Shown: positions 8,465-17,589, counted from the stretch's first letter. The stretch: DNA of 64,000 nucleotides from Brucella sp. BE17 (GCF_039545455.1 NZ_CP154467.1:1426001-1490000); one strand, 5' to 3'. Notes: generated by a model not told the origin, from the sequence alone. Made by a program: numbers and translations.

Positions 8465-9514
8465 GTGAGCACTGAACCGTCATCCGCCGCATCCGCGCCC
8501 CTCGTCGAAATGCAGGACGTGCAGCGCATGTTTGGCGAAACGGCAGCGATCAGCGGTGTATCGCTTTCTGTGGCGCGCGGAGAAATTCTTGGCATTATTG
8601 GCCGCAGTGGCGCTGGAAAATCCACACTGATCCGCTGCGTCAACGGCCTTGAAAAGCCCGATTCGGGTATGATCCGCATTGAAGGCCATGAGATCACGGG
8701 GCTCACTGAAACGGAGTTGCGCCCCGTTCGCCGCCGCATCGGCATGGTTTTCCAGCACTTCAACCTGCTTTCTGCAAAAACCGTTGCTGGAAATATTGGT
8801 TTGCCGCTTAAGATCGCGGGCAAATCGAAGCTCGAACGCGCAAAACGTATCGCAGAACTTCTCGATCTTGTCGGTCTTTCCGATAAAGCAAACCATTATC
8901 CGGCACAGCTTTCGGGCGGGCAGAAGCAGCGCGTGGGCATAGCGCGCGCGCTCGCCGCCGAACCCGCTGTTCTGCTCTCGGACGAAGCGACCTCGGCGCT
9001 CGACCCCGAAACAACGCAGTCTATTCTGGAACTGCTCAAGGACATCAACACCAAGCTTGGCCTCACCATTCTACTCATCACGCATGAAATGGACGTGATC
9101 CGCCGCATCGCCGATCGGGTTATCGTGCTTGATCGCGGTGCGATTGCAGAAGAAGGCCCGGTCTGGAAAGTCTTTGCCAATCCACAATCCCCTGTCACGC
9201 AGAGCATGTTGCAGGTGCTGACACCGGAACTGCCGCTCGTCTGGCGCGAGCGCCTCAAAGAGAACGACGGTGAGCTTGCCATTCTCAAGGTAAAATTGTC
9301 GGGTGCGGCGGCAAAAGGCGCATTCTTCAGCGACGTCACAACCGCCACCGGCGTCGCACCGCAGCTCATCCATGGTGGCATGGACACCATTCAGGGTGAG
9401 CCGGTCGGCACACTTTTCATAGGCCTGCCCGCAACAGACCAAACGAAGCTTGAAGCCGCCATTGGCTATCTCAATACCCATACGGATGCCATGGAGGTGC
9501 TCGGCTATGTCTGA
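8465..9514 (+). CDS. metN: Methionine ABC transporter ATP-binding protein
   Basis: Cytoplasmic ATPase of the methionine importer, 349 residues. Walker A GRSGAGKST (about 47-55), signature LSGGQKQRVGIARAL and Walker [13 protein letters not shown] are intact. The last 75 or so residues form the NIL (ACT-like) domain that in E. coli MetN binds methionine and inhibits transport when the cell has enough. Start is GTG 8465; there is no ATG in a sensible place. The 3' end overlaps metI by eight bases. The metQ-N-I order differs from E. coli metN-I-Q. Confidence 0.93.
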   Translation: MSTEPSSAASAPLVEMQDVQRMFGETAAISGVSLSVARGEILGIIGRSGAGKSTLIRCVNGLEKPDSGMIRIEGHEITGLTETELRPVRRRIGMVFQHFNLLSAKTVAGNIGLPLKIAGKSKLERAKRIAELLDLVGLSDKANHYPAQLSGGQKQRVGIARALAAEPAVLLSDEATSALDPETTQSILELLKDINTKLGLTILLITHEMDVIRRIADRVIVLDRGAIAEEGPVWKVFANPQSPVTQSMLQVLTPELPLVWRERLKENDGELAILKVKLSGAAAKGAFFSDVTTATGVAPQLIHGGMDTIQGEPVGTLFIGLPATDQTKLEAAIGYLNTHTDAMEVLGYV

Positions 9515-10172
9515 TGCCATGCTCAATCTTCTCTGGAAGTCATTTTGGGAAACCATGATCATGACCGGCTTTTCAAGCCTGATATCGCTTGTCGTCGGTC
9601 TGCCGCTCGCGCTCATCATGATCATGACCGAGCGCGGAGGGCTGGCGCAGAACCTGACCGTCAATTCCATTCTGGGCGCGATCATCAACGGCTTTCGCTC
9701 CGTGCCGTTCATCATCCTTCTGGTGGCGCTCATTCCGGTCACGCGCTTTATCGTCGGTACCTCGATTGGTACATGGGCTTCTATCGTGCCGCTCTCAATT
9801 GCCGCCATTCCCTATTATGCGCGTATTGCCGAGGTCTCTCTGCGTGAAGTCGACCATGGGCTGGTCGAAGCCGCCCGTTCAATGGGCGCAAGCCGCTGGA
9901 CCATCATACGCGACGTGCTGGTACCCGAAGCGCTTCCGGGCATCATTGCGGGATTCACGGTCACCATCATCACGCTTATCGGCGCTTCTGCAATGGCCGG
10001 AGCCATCGGTGGCGGAGGCTTGGGCGACCTCGCCATCCGTTATGGCTATCAGCGTTTTGAAACACAGATCATGTTTGCGGTGGTCGTGGTTCTCATTATC
10101 ATGGTCTGCGGCATCCAGTGGATCGGCGATCGCCTGGTCAGCCATCTCGACAAGCGCAATCTACGCGCCTGA
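9507..10172 (+). CDS. metI: Methionine ABC transporter permease
   Basis: Inner-membrane permease of 221 residues, the usual MetI length. The EAA loop that contacts MetN is visible as EAARSMGASRWTIIRDVLVPEALPG (in part ...EAARSMGASRW, about residues 128-138). Five hydrophobic segments are apparent. The start ATG 9507 lies inside the end of metN (overlap of eight bases). An earlier in-frame ATG at 9450 would add 19 residues from inside metN and is unlikely. Confidence 0.93.
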   Translation: MSDAMLNLLWKSFWETMIMTGFSSLISLVVGLPLALIMIMTERGGLAQNLTVNSILGAIINGFRSVPFIILLVALIPVTRFIVGTSIGTWASIVPLSIAAIPYYARIAEVSLREVDHGLVEAARSMGASRWTIIRDVLVPEALPGIIAGFTVTIITLIGASAMAGAIGGGGLGDLAIRYGYQRFETQIMFAVVVVLIIMVCGIQWIGDRLVSHLDKRNLRA

Positions 10173-10193
10173 AAGCTAAGATAAGACCGTAAA

Positions 10194-10601
10194 TTAACGC
10201 TTTCTCTCACGAAAACCCGCTTCCAGCGTGTTGCCATCGGGATCATGGACAAGGGCAGCATAATAGCCCATCTCTTCGGCCCCTTGATAGCCGGGCCTGC
10301 TACTATCCGTGCCGCCTGCCTTCATAGCCGCCTCAAAGAAGTCTTGAACAGCCTCGCGACTTGTCGCAGCAAACATCAGATGCAAATGATTACCCGGTTT
10401 CATGTCAGCTGAAGCATTGCCATGTGCCGACTGCGAAACAAACATAAACGGCACGGGCGCCCTTTTTCCGCCATTGATGAAGAAACCACTGCTAGAGCGG
10501 GCAATCAAACTCAATCCAAGTTTAGGCATGCAGCTTTCATAGAATGAACGGCTGCGCCCGATATTGCTGACTTTGAAAGCGATGTGATCAAACACAGACA
10601 T
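10194..10601 (-). CDS. VOC-superfamily (glyoxalase/bleomycin-resistance-like) protein
   Basis: 134-residue protein with one vicinal-oxygen-chelate fold. It begins MSVFDHIAFKVSN, with the first metal-ligand histidine, and ends with the common HDPDGNTLEAGF motif holding the last metal-ligand glutamate. An upstream in-frame ATG at 10658 would add 19 residues unlike the family, so I start at 10601. It converges on metI with 21 bases between the stops. Substrate unknown; members include glyoxalases, dioxygenases and antibiotic-binding proteins. Confidence 0.85.
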   Translation of the reverse strand: MSVFDHIAFKVSNIGRSRSFYESCMPKLGLSLIARSSSGFFINGGKRAPVPFMFVSQSAHGNASADMKPGNHLHLMFAATSREAVQDFFEAAMKAGGTDSSRPGYQGAEEMGYYAALVHDPDGNTLEAGFRERKR

Positions 10602-10631
10602 ATAATAAATATATATCGCATCGTGATAAAG

Positions 10632-10669
10632 AAAAGCGGCCACTGCATTTAAATGCAATAGCCGCTTTT
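10632..10669 (-). terminator. Terminator of the TPR lipoprotein gene
   Basis: Nine-base stem AAAAGCGGC (10632-10640) with GCCGCTTTT (10661-10669); between them lies the perfect 14-base palindrome TGCATTTAAATGCA. It sits downstream of the minus-strand TPR gene and just upstream of the VOC gene. The U-tract forms on the minus strand. Confidence 0.8.
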
Positions 10670-10722
10670 ACTAAAACAGGAGACGTTATTGCCACATAAA
10701 AAAAGCGGTTATAATCTTTCAC

Positions 10723-11550
10723 TTAGCCGCGCACACGCGCCAGACCGTCCCTGGCAGGCTGGTATTTTGGATCCAGCTGCACGGCACGCGCATAGGATGT
10801 CGACGCCTTCGCTTTGTCGCCACGATGCTCATAGACAAGCGCCTGATTAGCCCAGCTTTCCGCCAGATTCTGATTGAGCGTGATGGCCGTATTGAAATCG
10901 TCGAAAGCATTGTCATAGTCGTTGAGCGCCACATAGGAAATGCCACGGCCATTATAGGGTTCAGGTGCCGACGAGTTCAGCGAAATGGCCCTCGAAAAAT
11001 CCTCGATAGCCTGCTTGTGCTGCCCCTTGGCTTGATAGATCAGGCCGCGATTATGATAGGCACGACCATCCGTGGTCTGCAACGCAATAGCCTGATTGAA
11101 ATCACTCAACGCCTGATCGAGACGCCCGGCCTGTCTGTACACATTGCCACGACCGATATAGGCACCGTCATATTGCGGATTGATCTGGATCGCCTTGCTA
11201 TAATCCTGCGCCGCTCTGGTGCTGTCGCCAAGGGCACGATAAACAAGCGCGCGATTGGCATAAGCCTGATAGAAATCCGGCTTGAGTGCGATCGCCTGGT
11301 CGAAGTCGCGAATCGCTTCCTTGTTGCGTCCGGCACGGCCATAAGCGGAACCGCGAACGTTATAACCTTCCGGGTCACGAGGGTTGCTCTGGATGACGCT
11401 GCTGAGCGAACTGATATTTTCAGTGGAACCCTGCGCCCGATCAACTGAGCTTAAAGCCGACATGTTGGAACTCTGACAACCAGCCAGGCTCAATGCCAGA
11501 AGCGAACCCGCTATGATCAGACCATGACGCGCGATACGTACTCCACTCAC
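10723..11550 (-). CDS. TPR-repeat lipoprotein
   Basis: 275-residue exported protein. With GTG 11550 as start there is a classic lipoprotein signal: RIARHG, a hydrophobic run, then LSLAGC with the lipidated Cys at residue 25. AGGA lies about ten bases before this GTG; ATG 11610 would add 20 hydrophilic residues before the signal peptide and is less likely. The mature part is six consecutive 34-residue tetratricopeptide repeats (each with the G/A-Y-x-NRG...A pattern), so it is a protein-interaction scaffold in the periplasm. NlpI-like function is possible but not shown. Confidence 0.82.
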   Translation of the reverse strand: MSGVRIARHGLIIAGSLLALSLAGCQSSNMSALSSVDRAQGSTENISSLSSVIQSNPRDPEGYNVRGSAYGRAGRNKEAIRDFDQAIALKPDFYQAYANRALVYRALGDSTRAAQDYSKAIQINPQYDGAYIGRGNVYRQAGRLDQALSDFNQAIALQTTDGRAYHNRGLIYQAKGQHKQAIEDFSRAISLNSSAPEPYNGRGISYVALNDYDNAFDDFNTAITLNQNLAESWANQALVYEHRGDKAKASTSYARAVQLDPKYQPARDGLARVRG

Positions 11551-11932
11551 TGTGTCATATCCTGAAGCAATCGTTTCAGGGGGTTGAATCACCTCAAAGC
11601 GTGTTGACAACGGCAGCGTTCCTTTTAGTCCATCGAAACGGCAGCGCAGTTGCTCCGTTTCTTTTCAATCATGCACTACACTTCTGAATTGCCGAATGAT
11701 AACGGGCAGAAGGCGGCAAAAGAACAGTATCATAGAACAGGCCGCATAAAAGATGGCTATTCTAAAGCGTGTTGCATTTTATCGTATTCAGAAGACACGC
11801 TTTAAGTTTTTGGTTTTTCGCCTGTGCCAACTATTAATAATCAATTCCACAAATGCAAAATCCGGCGCAGGCCAGAAGCCGCACCGGAAAGCAAAGACAT
11901 CATCAGGACGACGCCTTATTCGTTTAAGTCGA
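11551..11932. other. Intergenic region between TPR gene and rpsU
   Basis: About 380 bases without a gene I can support. It holds the putative promoter of the minus-strand TPR gene, the palindromic repeat at 11762-11806, and the downstream end of rpsU. Short open frames here have no family features. Confidence 0.5.
11762..11806. repeat. Palindromic intergenic repeat, family A (first hairpin only)
   Basis: Inverted repeat AAAGCGTGTT...GACACGCTTT around a GTATTCAG core, followed by AAGTTTTT. The same module is at 25080, 41563 and, more diverged, 51370. Here the second hairpin of the module is missing. Confidence 0.8.
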
Positions 11933-12166
11933 TCAGCGAGCGGGCGCGCTACGGCCGCCGGCAACAAGACCTTCACGCTGTGCGCGCTTGCGAGCCAGCT
12001 TGCGGGCGCGACGAACGGCTTCTGCCTTTTCGCGGGCGCGCTTTTCAGATGGCTTTTCATAATGGCCACGCATCTTCATTTCGCGGAAGATACCTTCACG
12101 CTGCATCTTTTTCTTGAGAGCGCGGAGAGCCTGATCAACATTATTATCGCGGACGAGTACCTGCAC
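11933..12166 (-). CDS. rpsU: 30S ribosomal protein S21
   Basis: Small basic ribosomal protein of 77 residues. The start is GTG 12166, giving [20 protein letters not shown], the standard alphaproteobacterial S21 N-terminus; reading further upstream to ATG 12256 adds 30 residues foreign to the family. The rest is Arg/Lys/Ala-rich ([20 protein letters not shown]...). S21 helps the 30S subunit with initiation. The C-terminus ends GGRSAPAR. Confidence 0.95.
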   Translation of the reverse strand: MQVLVRDNNVDQALRALKKKMQREGIFREMKMRGHYEKPSEKRAREKAEAVRRARKLARKRAQREGLVAGGRSAPAR

Positions 12167-12376
12167 GTGTATTCCCGTATCGGTTAGAATTTCGGATAAG
12201 CCTGAGGCCATTCGGGGGTCTTTAAACGCTATCAGCCGGTCAAACCGGCCAAGCAACGCCCTAAGGCTCCCAAGCTTCGCAACTCAAACGCTGCAAATTG
12301 GTGCTGGCTATTACCAGAAACAGCACCACCTGTCCACCGCAAGATAGAAGATTCACGGCTATTCGATGTGAAATAG

Positions 12377-12414
12377 CTCATTCTTCCGGTGGTTCCTCAT
12401 TCTTCCGGCGGTTC
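12377..12414. repeat. 19-bp tandem duplication over the maoC stop codon
   Basis: CTCATTCTTCCGG(T/C)GGTTC occurs at 12377-12395 and 12396-12414, one mismatch apart. The right copy encodes the C-terminal EPPEE and the TGA of the minus-strand maoC gene; the left copy lies just beyond the stop. Confidence 0.9.
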
Positions 12415-12873
12415 AATGACCGCAATGGTCAGCCAGGTCGCCGTCAAGGCGGGCTTGAGCGCGTTTTCAATCTCCAGAGTCACATCGTAATAATTGACCA
12501 CACGGCCCGAGGGGCGGATATCGGCATTGGCCAATTTGAAACGCCCGCGCACCCGCGCACCGGTCTTGACCGGCGATAGAAAGCGTACCTTGTCGAATCC
12601 GTAATTGATTCCCATCGTAGCCCCCTCAAGCATCGGCAAGGCGTCATAAGCCAGCGTCGAAAGCAGAGAAAGCGTCAGGAAGCCATGTGCGATGGTGCCA
12701 CCAAACGGCGTTTCAGTCGCCGCCCGCTCTGGATCGACATGGATAAACTGGTGATCATCCGTCGCATCGGCGAACTGGTTGATCATCGCCTGCGTGACTT
12801 CGCGCCACTGCGAACATCCGATCTCTGTACCTATTGCAGCGCGCAACTGGTCGAGCGTAATGGGATCTTTCAT
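12397..12873 (-). CDS. MaoC-family dehydratase (hot-dog fold)
   Basis: 158-residue single hot-dog-fold protein. The (R)-specific enoyl-CoA hydratase motif is clear: FADATDDHQFIHVDPERA followed by TPFGGTIAHGFLTLSL, giving the catalytic Asp and His. ATG 12873 is chosen over ATG 12906, since the extra RTATGKSRR segment does not belong to the family. It probably hydrates an enoyl-CoA in fatty-acid or polyhydroxyalkanoate metabolism. It lies 48 bases downstream of the HAD gene on the same strand. Confidence 0.88.
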   Translation of the reverse strand: MKDPITLDQLRAAIGTEIGCSQWREVTQAMINQFADATDDHQFIHVDPERAATETPFGGTIAHGFLTLSLLSTLAYDALPMLEGATMGINYGFDKVRFLSPVKTGARVRGRFKLANADIRPSGRVVNYYDVTLEIENALKPALTATWLTIAVIEPPEE

Positions 12874-12921
12874 GCGTCGGCTTTTCCCTGTTGCTGTTCT
12901 CTCCATACTCTCTTTAACCGT

Positions 12922-13599
12922 TCAGGCCGCATCGGCAAGTCCTATCCCTTGCGCGATTTCACGCCAATGTGCAGCAACACGGCTCGCTCCTTTGTCGGCA
13001 AGACGCTCGGAGTGGCCTGGATAGGTATGTCCGCCGCCGATATAACCAAAAGCCGTCATACCGGCTGCCACAGCACCTTCAACGCCAAAGGGCGAATCTT
13101 CGATCACCAAGCAACGCGCCGGATCGACACCCATTTTTTCCGCAGCAAACAAAAACAGGTCTGGTGCAGGCTTGCCGCGCTTCACCATGGAAGACGAATA
13201 GACAGCCTCACCGAAATAATGGTCGATACCGGTCTTTTTCAGACTAAAGGCAATGCGGTCTGGATGCGAGGATGAACCCACGCAGCGCTTCAACGGCAAT
13301 TGCTCGAGAAAATCTGCAATCCCCAGCGTTGGTTGCAAGCCCTGCGCAAACAGATCCCGCGTGATCGGCCAGAAGTCGGCTTCGGCCCCATCGGGCAGCC
13401 GGTGACCGGTCATATCTTCGATCATTTTCACGATATCGGCAATCTTCATGCCGATGCCCTTGGCCACGGTCCCCTCCGGCAGCGTCATACCGTGATTGGT
13501 ATAAACCTGCTCGAAGGCCTGACAGGAAAGCGGCTCGCTATCGACGAGCACGCCGTCGCAGTCAAAGATAACCAGATCGAAAGGGGATATGTTCGTCAT
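12922..13599 (-). CDS. HAD-family hydrolase (beta-phosphoglucomutase/phosphatase-like)
   Basis: 225-residue phosphatase of HAD subfamily IA. Motif I is FDCDGVLVDSEPL (about residues 11-23, with both Asp), motif II GSSSHP, motif III Lys in MVKRGKPAPDLFL, and motif IV VIEDSPFGVEGA. A GGAG lies eight bases before ATG 13599. The helical cap domain (residues about 20-90) places it near sugar-phosphate phosphatases and beta-phosphoglucomutases. The true substrate cannot be read from sequence. Confidence 0.88.
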   Translation of the reverse strand: MTNISPFDLVIFDCDGVLVDSEPLSCQAFEQVYTNHGMTLPEGTVAKGIGMKIADIVKMIEDMTGHRLPDGAEADFWPITRDLFAQGLQPTLGIADFLEQLPLKRCVGSSSHPDRIAFSLKKTGIDHYFGEAVYSSSMVKRGKPAPDLFLFAAEKMGVDPARCLVIEDSPFGVEGAVAAGMTAFGYIGGGHTYPGHSERLADKGASRVAAHWREIAQGIGLADAA

Positions 13600-13753
13600 G
13601 AAGGCTCCGGTGGAATGCATATATGTCGCGCAGTTTTCGGGTGCGCACCCGTCTAGGTTCATATAGAGACTGTTCGTCTATTACGCATCCAATTCAACAC
13701 AAGCGTGACAGATTACCGCCGAATGACGGTGAACGAATTTTGCGGAGAATTTT

Positions 13754-15070
13754 ATGGCGACAAATGTGGCATTGGTCGGACTGGCACGTGATTTACACGA
13801 GCGCGCGCAAACCGGCAAACCGATCCGCATCGGACTGATCGGTGCCGGAGAGATGGGCACAGACATCGTCACGCAAGTCGCCCGCATGCCCGGCATCGAA
13901 GTCGGCGCACTCTCCGCGCGGCGCGTTCAAAACACGTTCAAAGCTGTGCGCACTGCCTATGGCCAGGACGATAATGCGAAGGAAGCCGAAAACGAGGGCG
14001 CCATGACGGCGGCAATCGAATCCGGCAAGATCGCGGTCACGGGCGATAATGATCTTATTCTCTCCAATCCACTGATCGATGTGATCATCGATGCGACCGG
14101 CATACCCGAGGTGGGCGCTGCAACCGGCATCAAGGCCATCGAAAACGGCAAGCATCTCGTCATGATGAATGTCGAAGCCGATGTGACCATCGGCCCTTAT
14201 CTGAAAGCACAGGCAGACAAACAGGGCGTCGTCTATTCACTCGGCGCCGGTGATGAGCCATCATCATGCATGGAACTGATCGAATTCGTCTCGACGCTTG
14301 GCTATGAAATCGTTTCAGCCGGCAAGGGCAAGAACAATCCACTCAATTTTGATGCCGTTCCAGATGACTACGCGCAAGAAGCCGACCGCCGGAACATGAA
14401 TGTGCGGCTCTTGGTGGAATTCATCGACGGCTCAAAGACCATGGTGGAAATGGCAGCCATCGCCAACGCCACTGGCCTTGTGCCGGATATCGCAGGCATG
14501 CATGGTCCACGCGCTTCCATCGACCAGTTGAGCAGCACACTTATTCCCCAAGCAGACGGCGGCGTGCTCAATAAAAGCGGTGTGGTGGATTATTCCATCG
14601 GCAAGGGTGTATCACCCGGCGTCTTCGTCGTGGCAAAAATGGATCATCCCCGCCTCAACGAGCGTCTGGAAGATCTTAAAATCGGCAAAGGTCCCTATTT
14701 TACCTTCCACCGCCCCTATCACCTCACATCGCTCGAAGTACCGCTGACGGTTGCCCGCGTGGTGCTCCATGGCAAGACAGATATGGTGCCTTTGCCAAAG
14801 CCGGTCGCTGAAGTCTGTGCGGTTGCCAAGAAAGACATGCAACCCGGCGAACAGCTCGACGCCATTGGGCAGTATTGCTACCGCTCATGGATCATGACGA
14901 CACCGGAAGCCCGTGCAGCCGATGCAATTCCTTGCGGGCTACTGCAGAATGGCACCGTCAAGGCACCGATCAAAAAGGGTGAGCTCATCACCTATGCCAA
15001 TGCGGCCCCGCCGTCCGGTTCAAAAATCGCCGAACTGCGCGCCCTGCAAGACAAGATGGTCTACGGCTGA
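13754..15070 (+). CDS. NAD(P)-dependent oxidoreductase with C-terminal SAF-like domain
   Basis: 438-residue protein. A Rossmann dinucleotide-binding motif GLIGAGEMGTDIV lies at about residues 28-40, then a homoserine-dehydrogenase-like body, and near residues 350-400 a SAF-like segment (AKKDMQPGEQLDAIGQY). Proteins with this layout are commonly annotated as Gfo/Idh/MocA-like or homoserine-dehydrogenase-like and are seen with sugar-acid pathways; the substrate here is unknown. It stands alone, with its own promoter region and a strong downstream terminator. Confidence 0.75.
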   Translation: MATNVALVGLARDLHERAQTGKPIRIGLIGAGEMGTDIVTQVARMPGIEVGALSARRVQNTFKAVRTAYGQDDNAKEAENEGAMTAAIESGKIAVTGDNDLILSNPLIDVIIDATGIPEVGAATGIKAIENGKHLVMMNVEADVTIGPYLKAQADKQGVVYSLGAGDEPSSCMELIEFVSTLGYEIVSAGKGKNNPLNFDAVPDDYAQEADRRNMNVRLLVEFIDGSKTMVEMAAIANATGLVPDIAGMHGPRASIDQLSSTLIPQADGGVLNKSGVVDYSIGKGVSPGVFVVAKMDHPRLNERLEDLKIGKGPYFTFHRPYHLTSLEVPLTVARVVLHGKTDMVPLPKPVAEVCAVAKKDMQPGEQLDAIGQYCYRSWIMTTPEARAADAIPCGLLQNGTVKAPIKKGELITYANAAPPSGSKIAELRALQDKMVYG

Positions 15071-15091
15071 TTCCAGATCATTTAAGAAAAT

Positions 15092-15118
15092 AAAAGGCCG
15101 GCGTGAAGCCGGCCTTTT
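15092..15118. terminator. Bidirectional-type terminator
   Basis: Perfect 11-base stem AAAAGGCCGGC (15092-15102) with GCCGGCCTTTT (15108-15118), five-base loop. It ends the plus-strand oxidoreductase gene and, by symmetry, could also stop transcription arriving from pntB. Confidence 0.9.
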
Positions 15119-15154
15119 ATTAGTGCATTCCCAGCAAAAGTGCGAAGCGGTTTT

Positions 15155-15224
15155 GCGTAGGATAATGCGATAAAACAAATCGATAGAGCGGTTCAGACGT
15201 TTCCGTCTAAACCTTGATCGCTCT
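15155..15224. repeat. Intergenic repeat, family B, copy 1
   Basis: A 70-base element (GCGTAGGATAATGCGATAAAAC ... GATCGCTCT). Its reverse complement aligns along its whole length, with scattered mismatches, to 38951-39020. The last 40 bases hold an inverted repeat (AGAGCG...CGCTCT). It abuts the 3' end of pntB. Confidence 0.85.
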
Positions 15225-16623
15225 AGTGATCGAGAGCCTTGACGATATTCTCCACCATCTTCTTGGCGTCAGCGAAAAGCATCATGGTGTTGTCGCGGAA
15301 GAACAATTCGTTCTCCACGCCTGCATAGCCCGACCCCATGCCACGCTTGATGAACAAAACCGTTCCAGCCTTATCGACATCGAGAATCGGCATGCCAAAG
15401 ATCGGCGATTTCGGGTCGGTCTTTGCCGCCGGATTGGTTACGTCATTGGCACCAATCACAAATGCCACATCGGCTGTCGCGAATTCCGAATTGATGTCTT
15501 CAAGCTCGAACACCTCATCATAAGGCACATTGGCCTCGGCCAGAAGCACGTTCATATGGCCCGGCATACGACCCGCGACGGGATGGATCGCATATTTTAT
15601 TTCCACGCCTTCAGCTTTCAGCTTGTCGGCCATTTCACGCAGTGCATGCTGCGCCTGTGCAACCGCCATGCCATAGCCCGGCACAATGATAACCTTTGAC
15701 GCGTTCTTCATAATGAAGGCGGCATCGTCGGCAGAGCCCTGCTTGACCGGACGTTGTTCGACTTCGCCACTGCTGACGGCCGATGTGTCGCCGCCAAACC
15801 CGCCAAGAATGACTGAAATGAACGACCGGTTCATCCCCTTGCACATGATGTAAGAAAGGATGGCGCCCGACGAGCCAACCAGTGCGCCGGTAATGATTAA
15901 TGCCAGATTGCCCAACGTGAAACCGATGCCCGCCGCAGCCCAGCCCGAATAGGAATTGAGCATTGAGACAACGACCGGCATATCCGCACCACCGATCGGC
16001 ACAATGATCAAGACGCCGAGAATGAGCGATAGGGCCACGATCAGCCAGAAGACGAAATGGCTTTCGGTATTGACCAGAACGACGACGAGAAGGACGATTG
16101 CCGCCGCCAGCCCGGCATTGATGATATGGCGCGAAGGCAACATGATCGGCTTGCCCGACATGCGGCCATCAAGCTTCAGGAAGGCGATGATCGAGCCGGT
16201 AAAGGTGATCGAGCCGATAGCGACGCCAAGCGACATTTCTATGAGCGCCTGGGCGTGAATCTGCCCGATCTCGCCAATCCCGAAGGAATGCGGCGAATAG
16301 ATTGCGGCAGCCGCCACCAGAACGGCGGCCAGACCGATCAAAGAGTGGAAGGCGGCGACGAGCTGCGGCATCGCCGTCATGGCGATGCGTCGCGCGATGA
16401 CAGCACCAATACCACCGCCAATGCCGATACCGATCAGGATCAGCACCAGTCCGCCGAAGCTCGGGCGCGCCAGCAACAACGTGGTGACGATGGAAATCGC
16501 CATACCGATCATACCGTAAGTATTGCCCTGACGGCTGGTGGTCGGATGAGAGAGTCCGCGCAGCGCCAGAATGAAAAGGACGCCGGAGACGAGATAGAGA
16601 AAGGCTGCTAAATTGACGGACAT
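15223..16623 (-). CDS. pntB: NAD(P) transhydrogenase subunit beta
   Basis: 466-residue membrane subunit of the proton-translocating transhydrogenase, which uses the proton gradient to make NADPH from NADH. The N-terminal two thirds are hydrophobic helices. The C-terminal NADP-binding domain III shows VPGYGMAVAQAQHALREMAD and GANDVTNPAAKTDP, both family hallmarks. It is the last gene of the operon, starting one base after the stop of an unusual small exported-protein gene. Confidence 0.96.
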   Translation of the reverse strand: MSVNLAAFLYLVSGVLFILALRGLSHPTTSRQGNTYGMIGMAISIVTTLLLARPSFGGLVLILIGIGIGGGIGAVIARRIAMTAMPQLVAAFHSLIGLAAVLVAAAAIYSPHSFGIGEIGQIHAQALIEMSLGVAIGSITFTGSIIAFLKLDGRMSGKPIMLPSRHIINAGLAAAIVLLVVVLVNTESHFVFWLIVALSLILGVLIIVPIGGADMPVVVSMLNSYSGWAAAGIGFTLGNLALIITGALVGSSGAILSYIMCKGMNRSFISVILGGFGGDTSAVSSGEVEQRPVKQGSADDAAFIMKNASKVIIVPGYGMAVAQAQHALREMADKLKAEGVEIKYAIHPVAGRMPGHMNVLLAEANVPYDEVFELEDINSEFATADVAFVIGANDVTNPAAKTDPKSPIFGMPILDVDKAGTVLFIKRGMGSGYAGVENELFFRDNTMMLFADAKKMVENIVKALDH

Positions 16624-16624
16624 A

Positions 16625-17170
16625 CTATTCTACAGCCTCCATCGTGCTGTTCGAAAATTCAACGGAAGCAAATTCGGGATAGGCCTTGCGCAGGATCGCA
16701 AGCTGCTGAACCTCGCTGACCCGCACCATATACCAGTTGCCACCATCCAGGACGGCAAGCGTATCCGCTTTGGCGACTATCTTGCCGGTTTCCTCGCTGT
16801 TCATGACCGTTTTGGTCGGAATGAGCGCAAAGGGTTCGCCGTTCGAAAGGGTTTCAAATTTGGTCGCGGCAGTATCCATGCCGAAATCTTCCAGCTTTAC
16901 CGACCCAAGCGCCGCCTTCGTCTGCTGGATAACAACGCCGCGCAGCGTATCGACATCAACATTGGCCTGCTTGGCAATGAACTCCAGCACACGCGGCGGG
17001 ATCGTGTCTGTGATGCTTTCGTAATCCTCATTACGCATTGCCTTGTCAAAGGAGGCGATGGTGGCTTCGAGCTTCTGCTTCTCCTCAGCCGTCACATCGC
17101 GGGCTTGCGCTGCGCTGACCGGCGCGGCCAATAGCAGGACGAGAACGAAAAATCTTGCAAGAACAGTCAT
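16625..17170 (-). CDS. Exported protein of unknown function inside the pnt operon
   Basis: 181 residues with a clear signal peptide ([20 protein letters not shown], cleavage near AQA-RD). The mature part is hydrophilic, starts with a helical [17 protein letters not shown] segment and has no cysteines, metal motif or family I can name. ATG 17170 overlaps the end of pntAB by four bases (ATGA), and pntB starts one base after its stop, so it is built into the operon as tightly as the known subunits. It may act on the periplasmic side of the transhydrogenase, or simply be co-expressed. Function unknown. Confidence 0.8.
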   Translation of the reverse strand: MTVLARFFVLVLLLAAPVSAAQARDVTAEEKQKLEATIASFDKAMRNEDYESITDTIPPRVLEFIAKQANVDVDTLRGVVIQQTKAALGSVKLEDFGMDTAATKFETLSNGEPFALIPTKTVMNSEETGKIVAKADTLAVLDGGNWYMVRVSEVQQLAILRKAYPEFASVEFSNSTMEAVE

Positions 17171-17589
17171 CGTCCGTCCTTCTTTCTGTACATGGCGAGC
17201 ATGCGCTGGGTGACCAGAAAGCCACCGAAAATATTCACACTTGCCAGAATGAGCGCGATGAAACCGAACCCCGTTGCCCAGCCGGAAAGCGAAAGGCCAA
17301 CGGCCAGAAGTGCTCCGACCACAATCACCGAGGAAATGGCATTGGTGACGGCCATAAGCGGCGTGTGCAGCGCCGGCGTCACTGACCACACCACATAATA
17401 GCCCACGAAAATCGCCAGAATGAAAATAGCAAAGCGAAAGATAAACGGATCGATCACACCGCCGCTCGCCGTATGAACGGCGGCAGCGGCAGCATCACCA
17501 AGACCGCTTGAATTCTCAGCCGCCTGGCGCACGGCCTCAGCAGCCCTATCGAGACTGTCCAGAGCTTTTTCGAAATTTGTTTCAGCCAT
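17167..17589 (-). CDS. pntAB: NAD(P) transhydrogenase subunit alpha, part 2
   Basis: 140-residue membrane part of the alpha subunit. After a hydrophilic N-terminal 45 residues come three or four hydrophobic helices, with the family stretch [20 protein letters not shown]. In E. coli this is fused to the NAD-binding part; in alphaproteobacteria it is a separate gene, as here. Its start overlaps the pntAA stop by one base. Confidence 0.93.
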   Translation of the reverse strand: MAETNFEKALDSLDRAAEAVRQAAENSSGLGDAAAAAVHTASGGVIDPFIFRFAIFILAIFVGYYVVWSVTPALHTPLMAVTNAISSVIVVGALLAVGLSLSGWATGFGFIALILASVNIFGGFLVTQRMLAMYRKKDGR

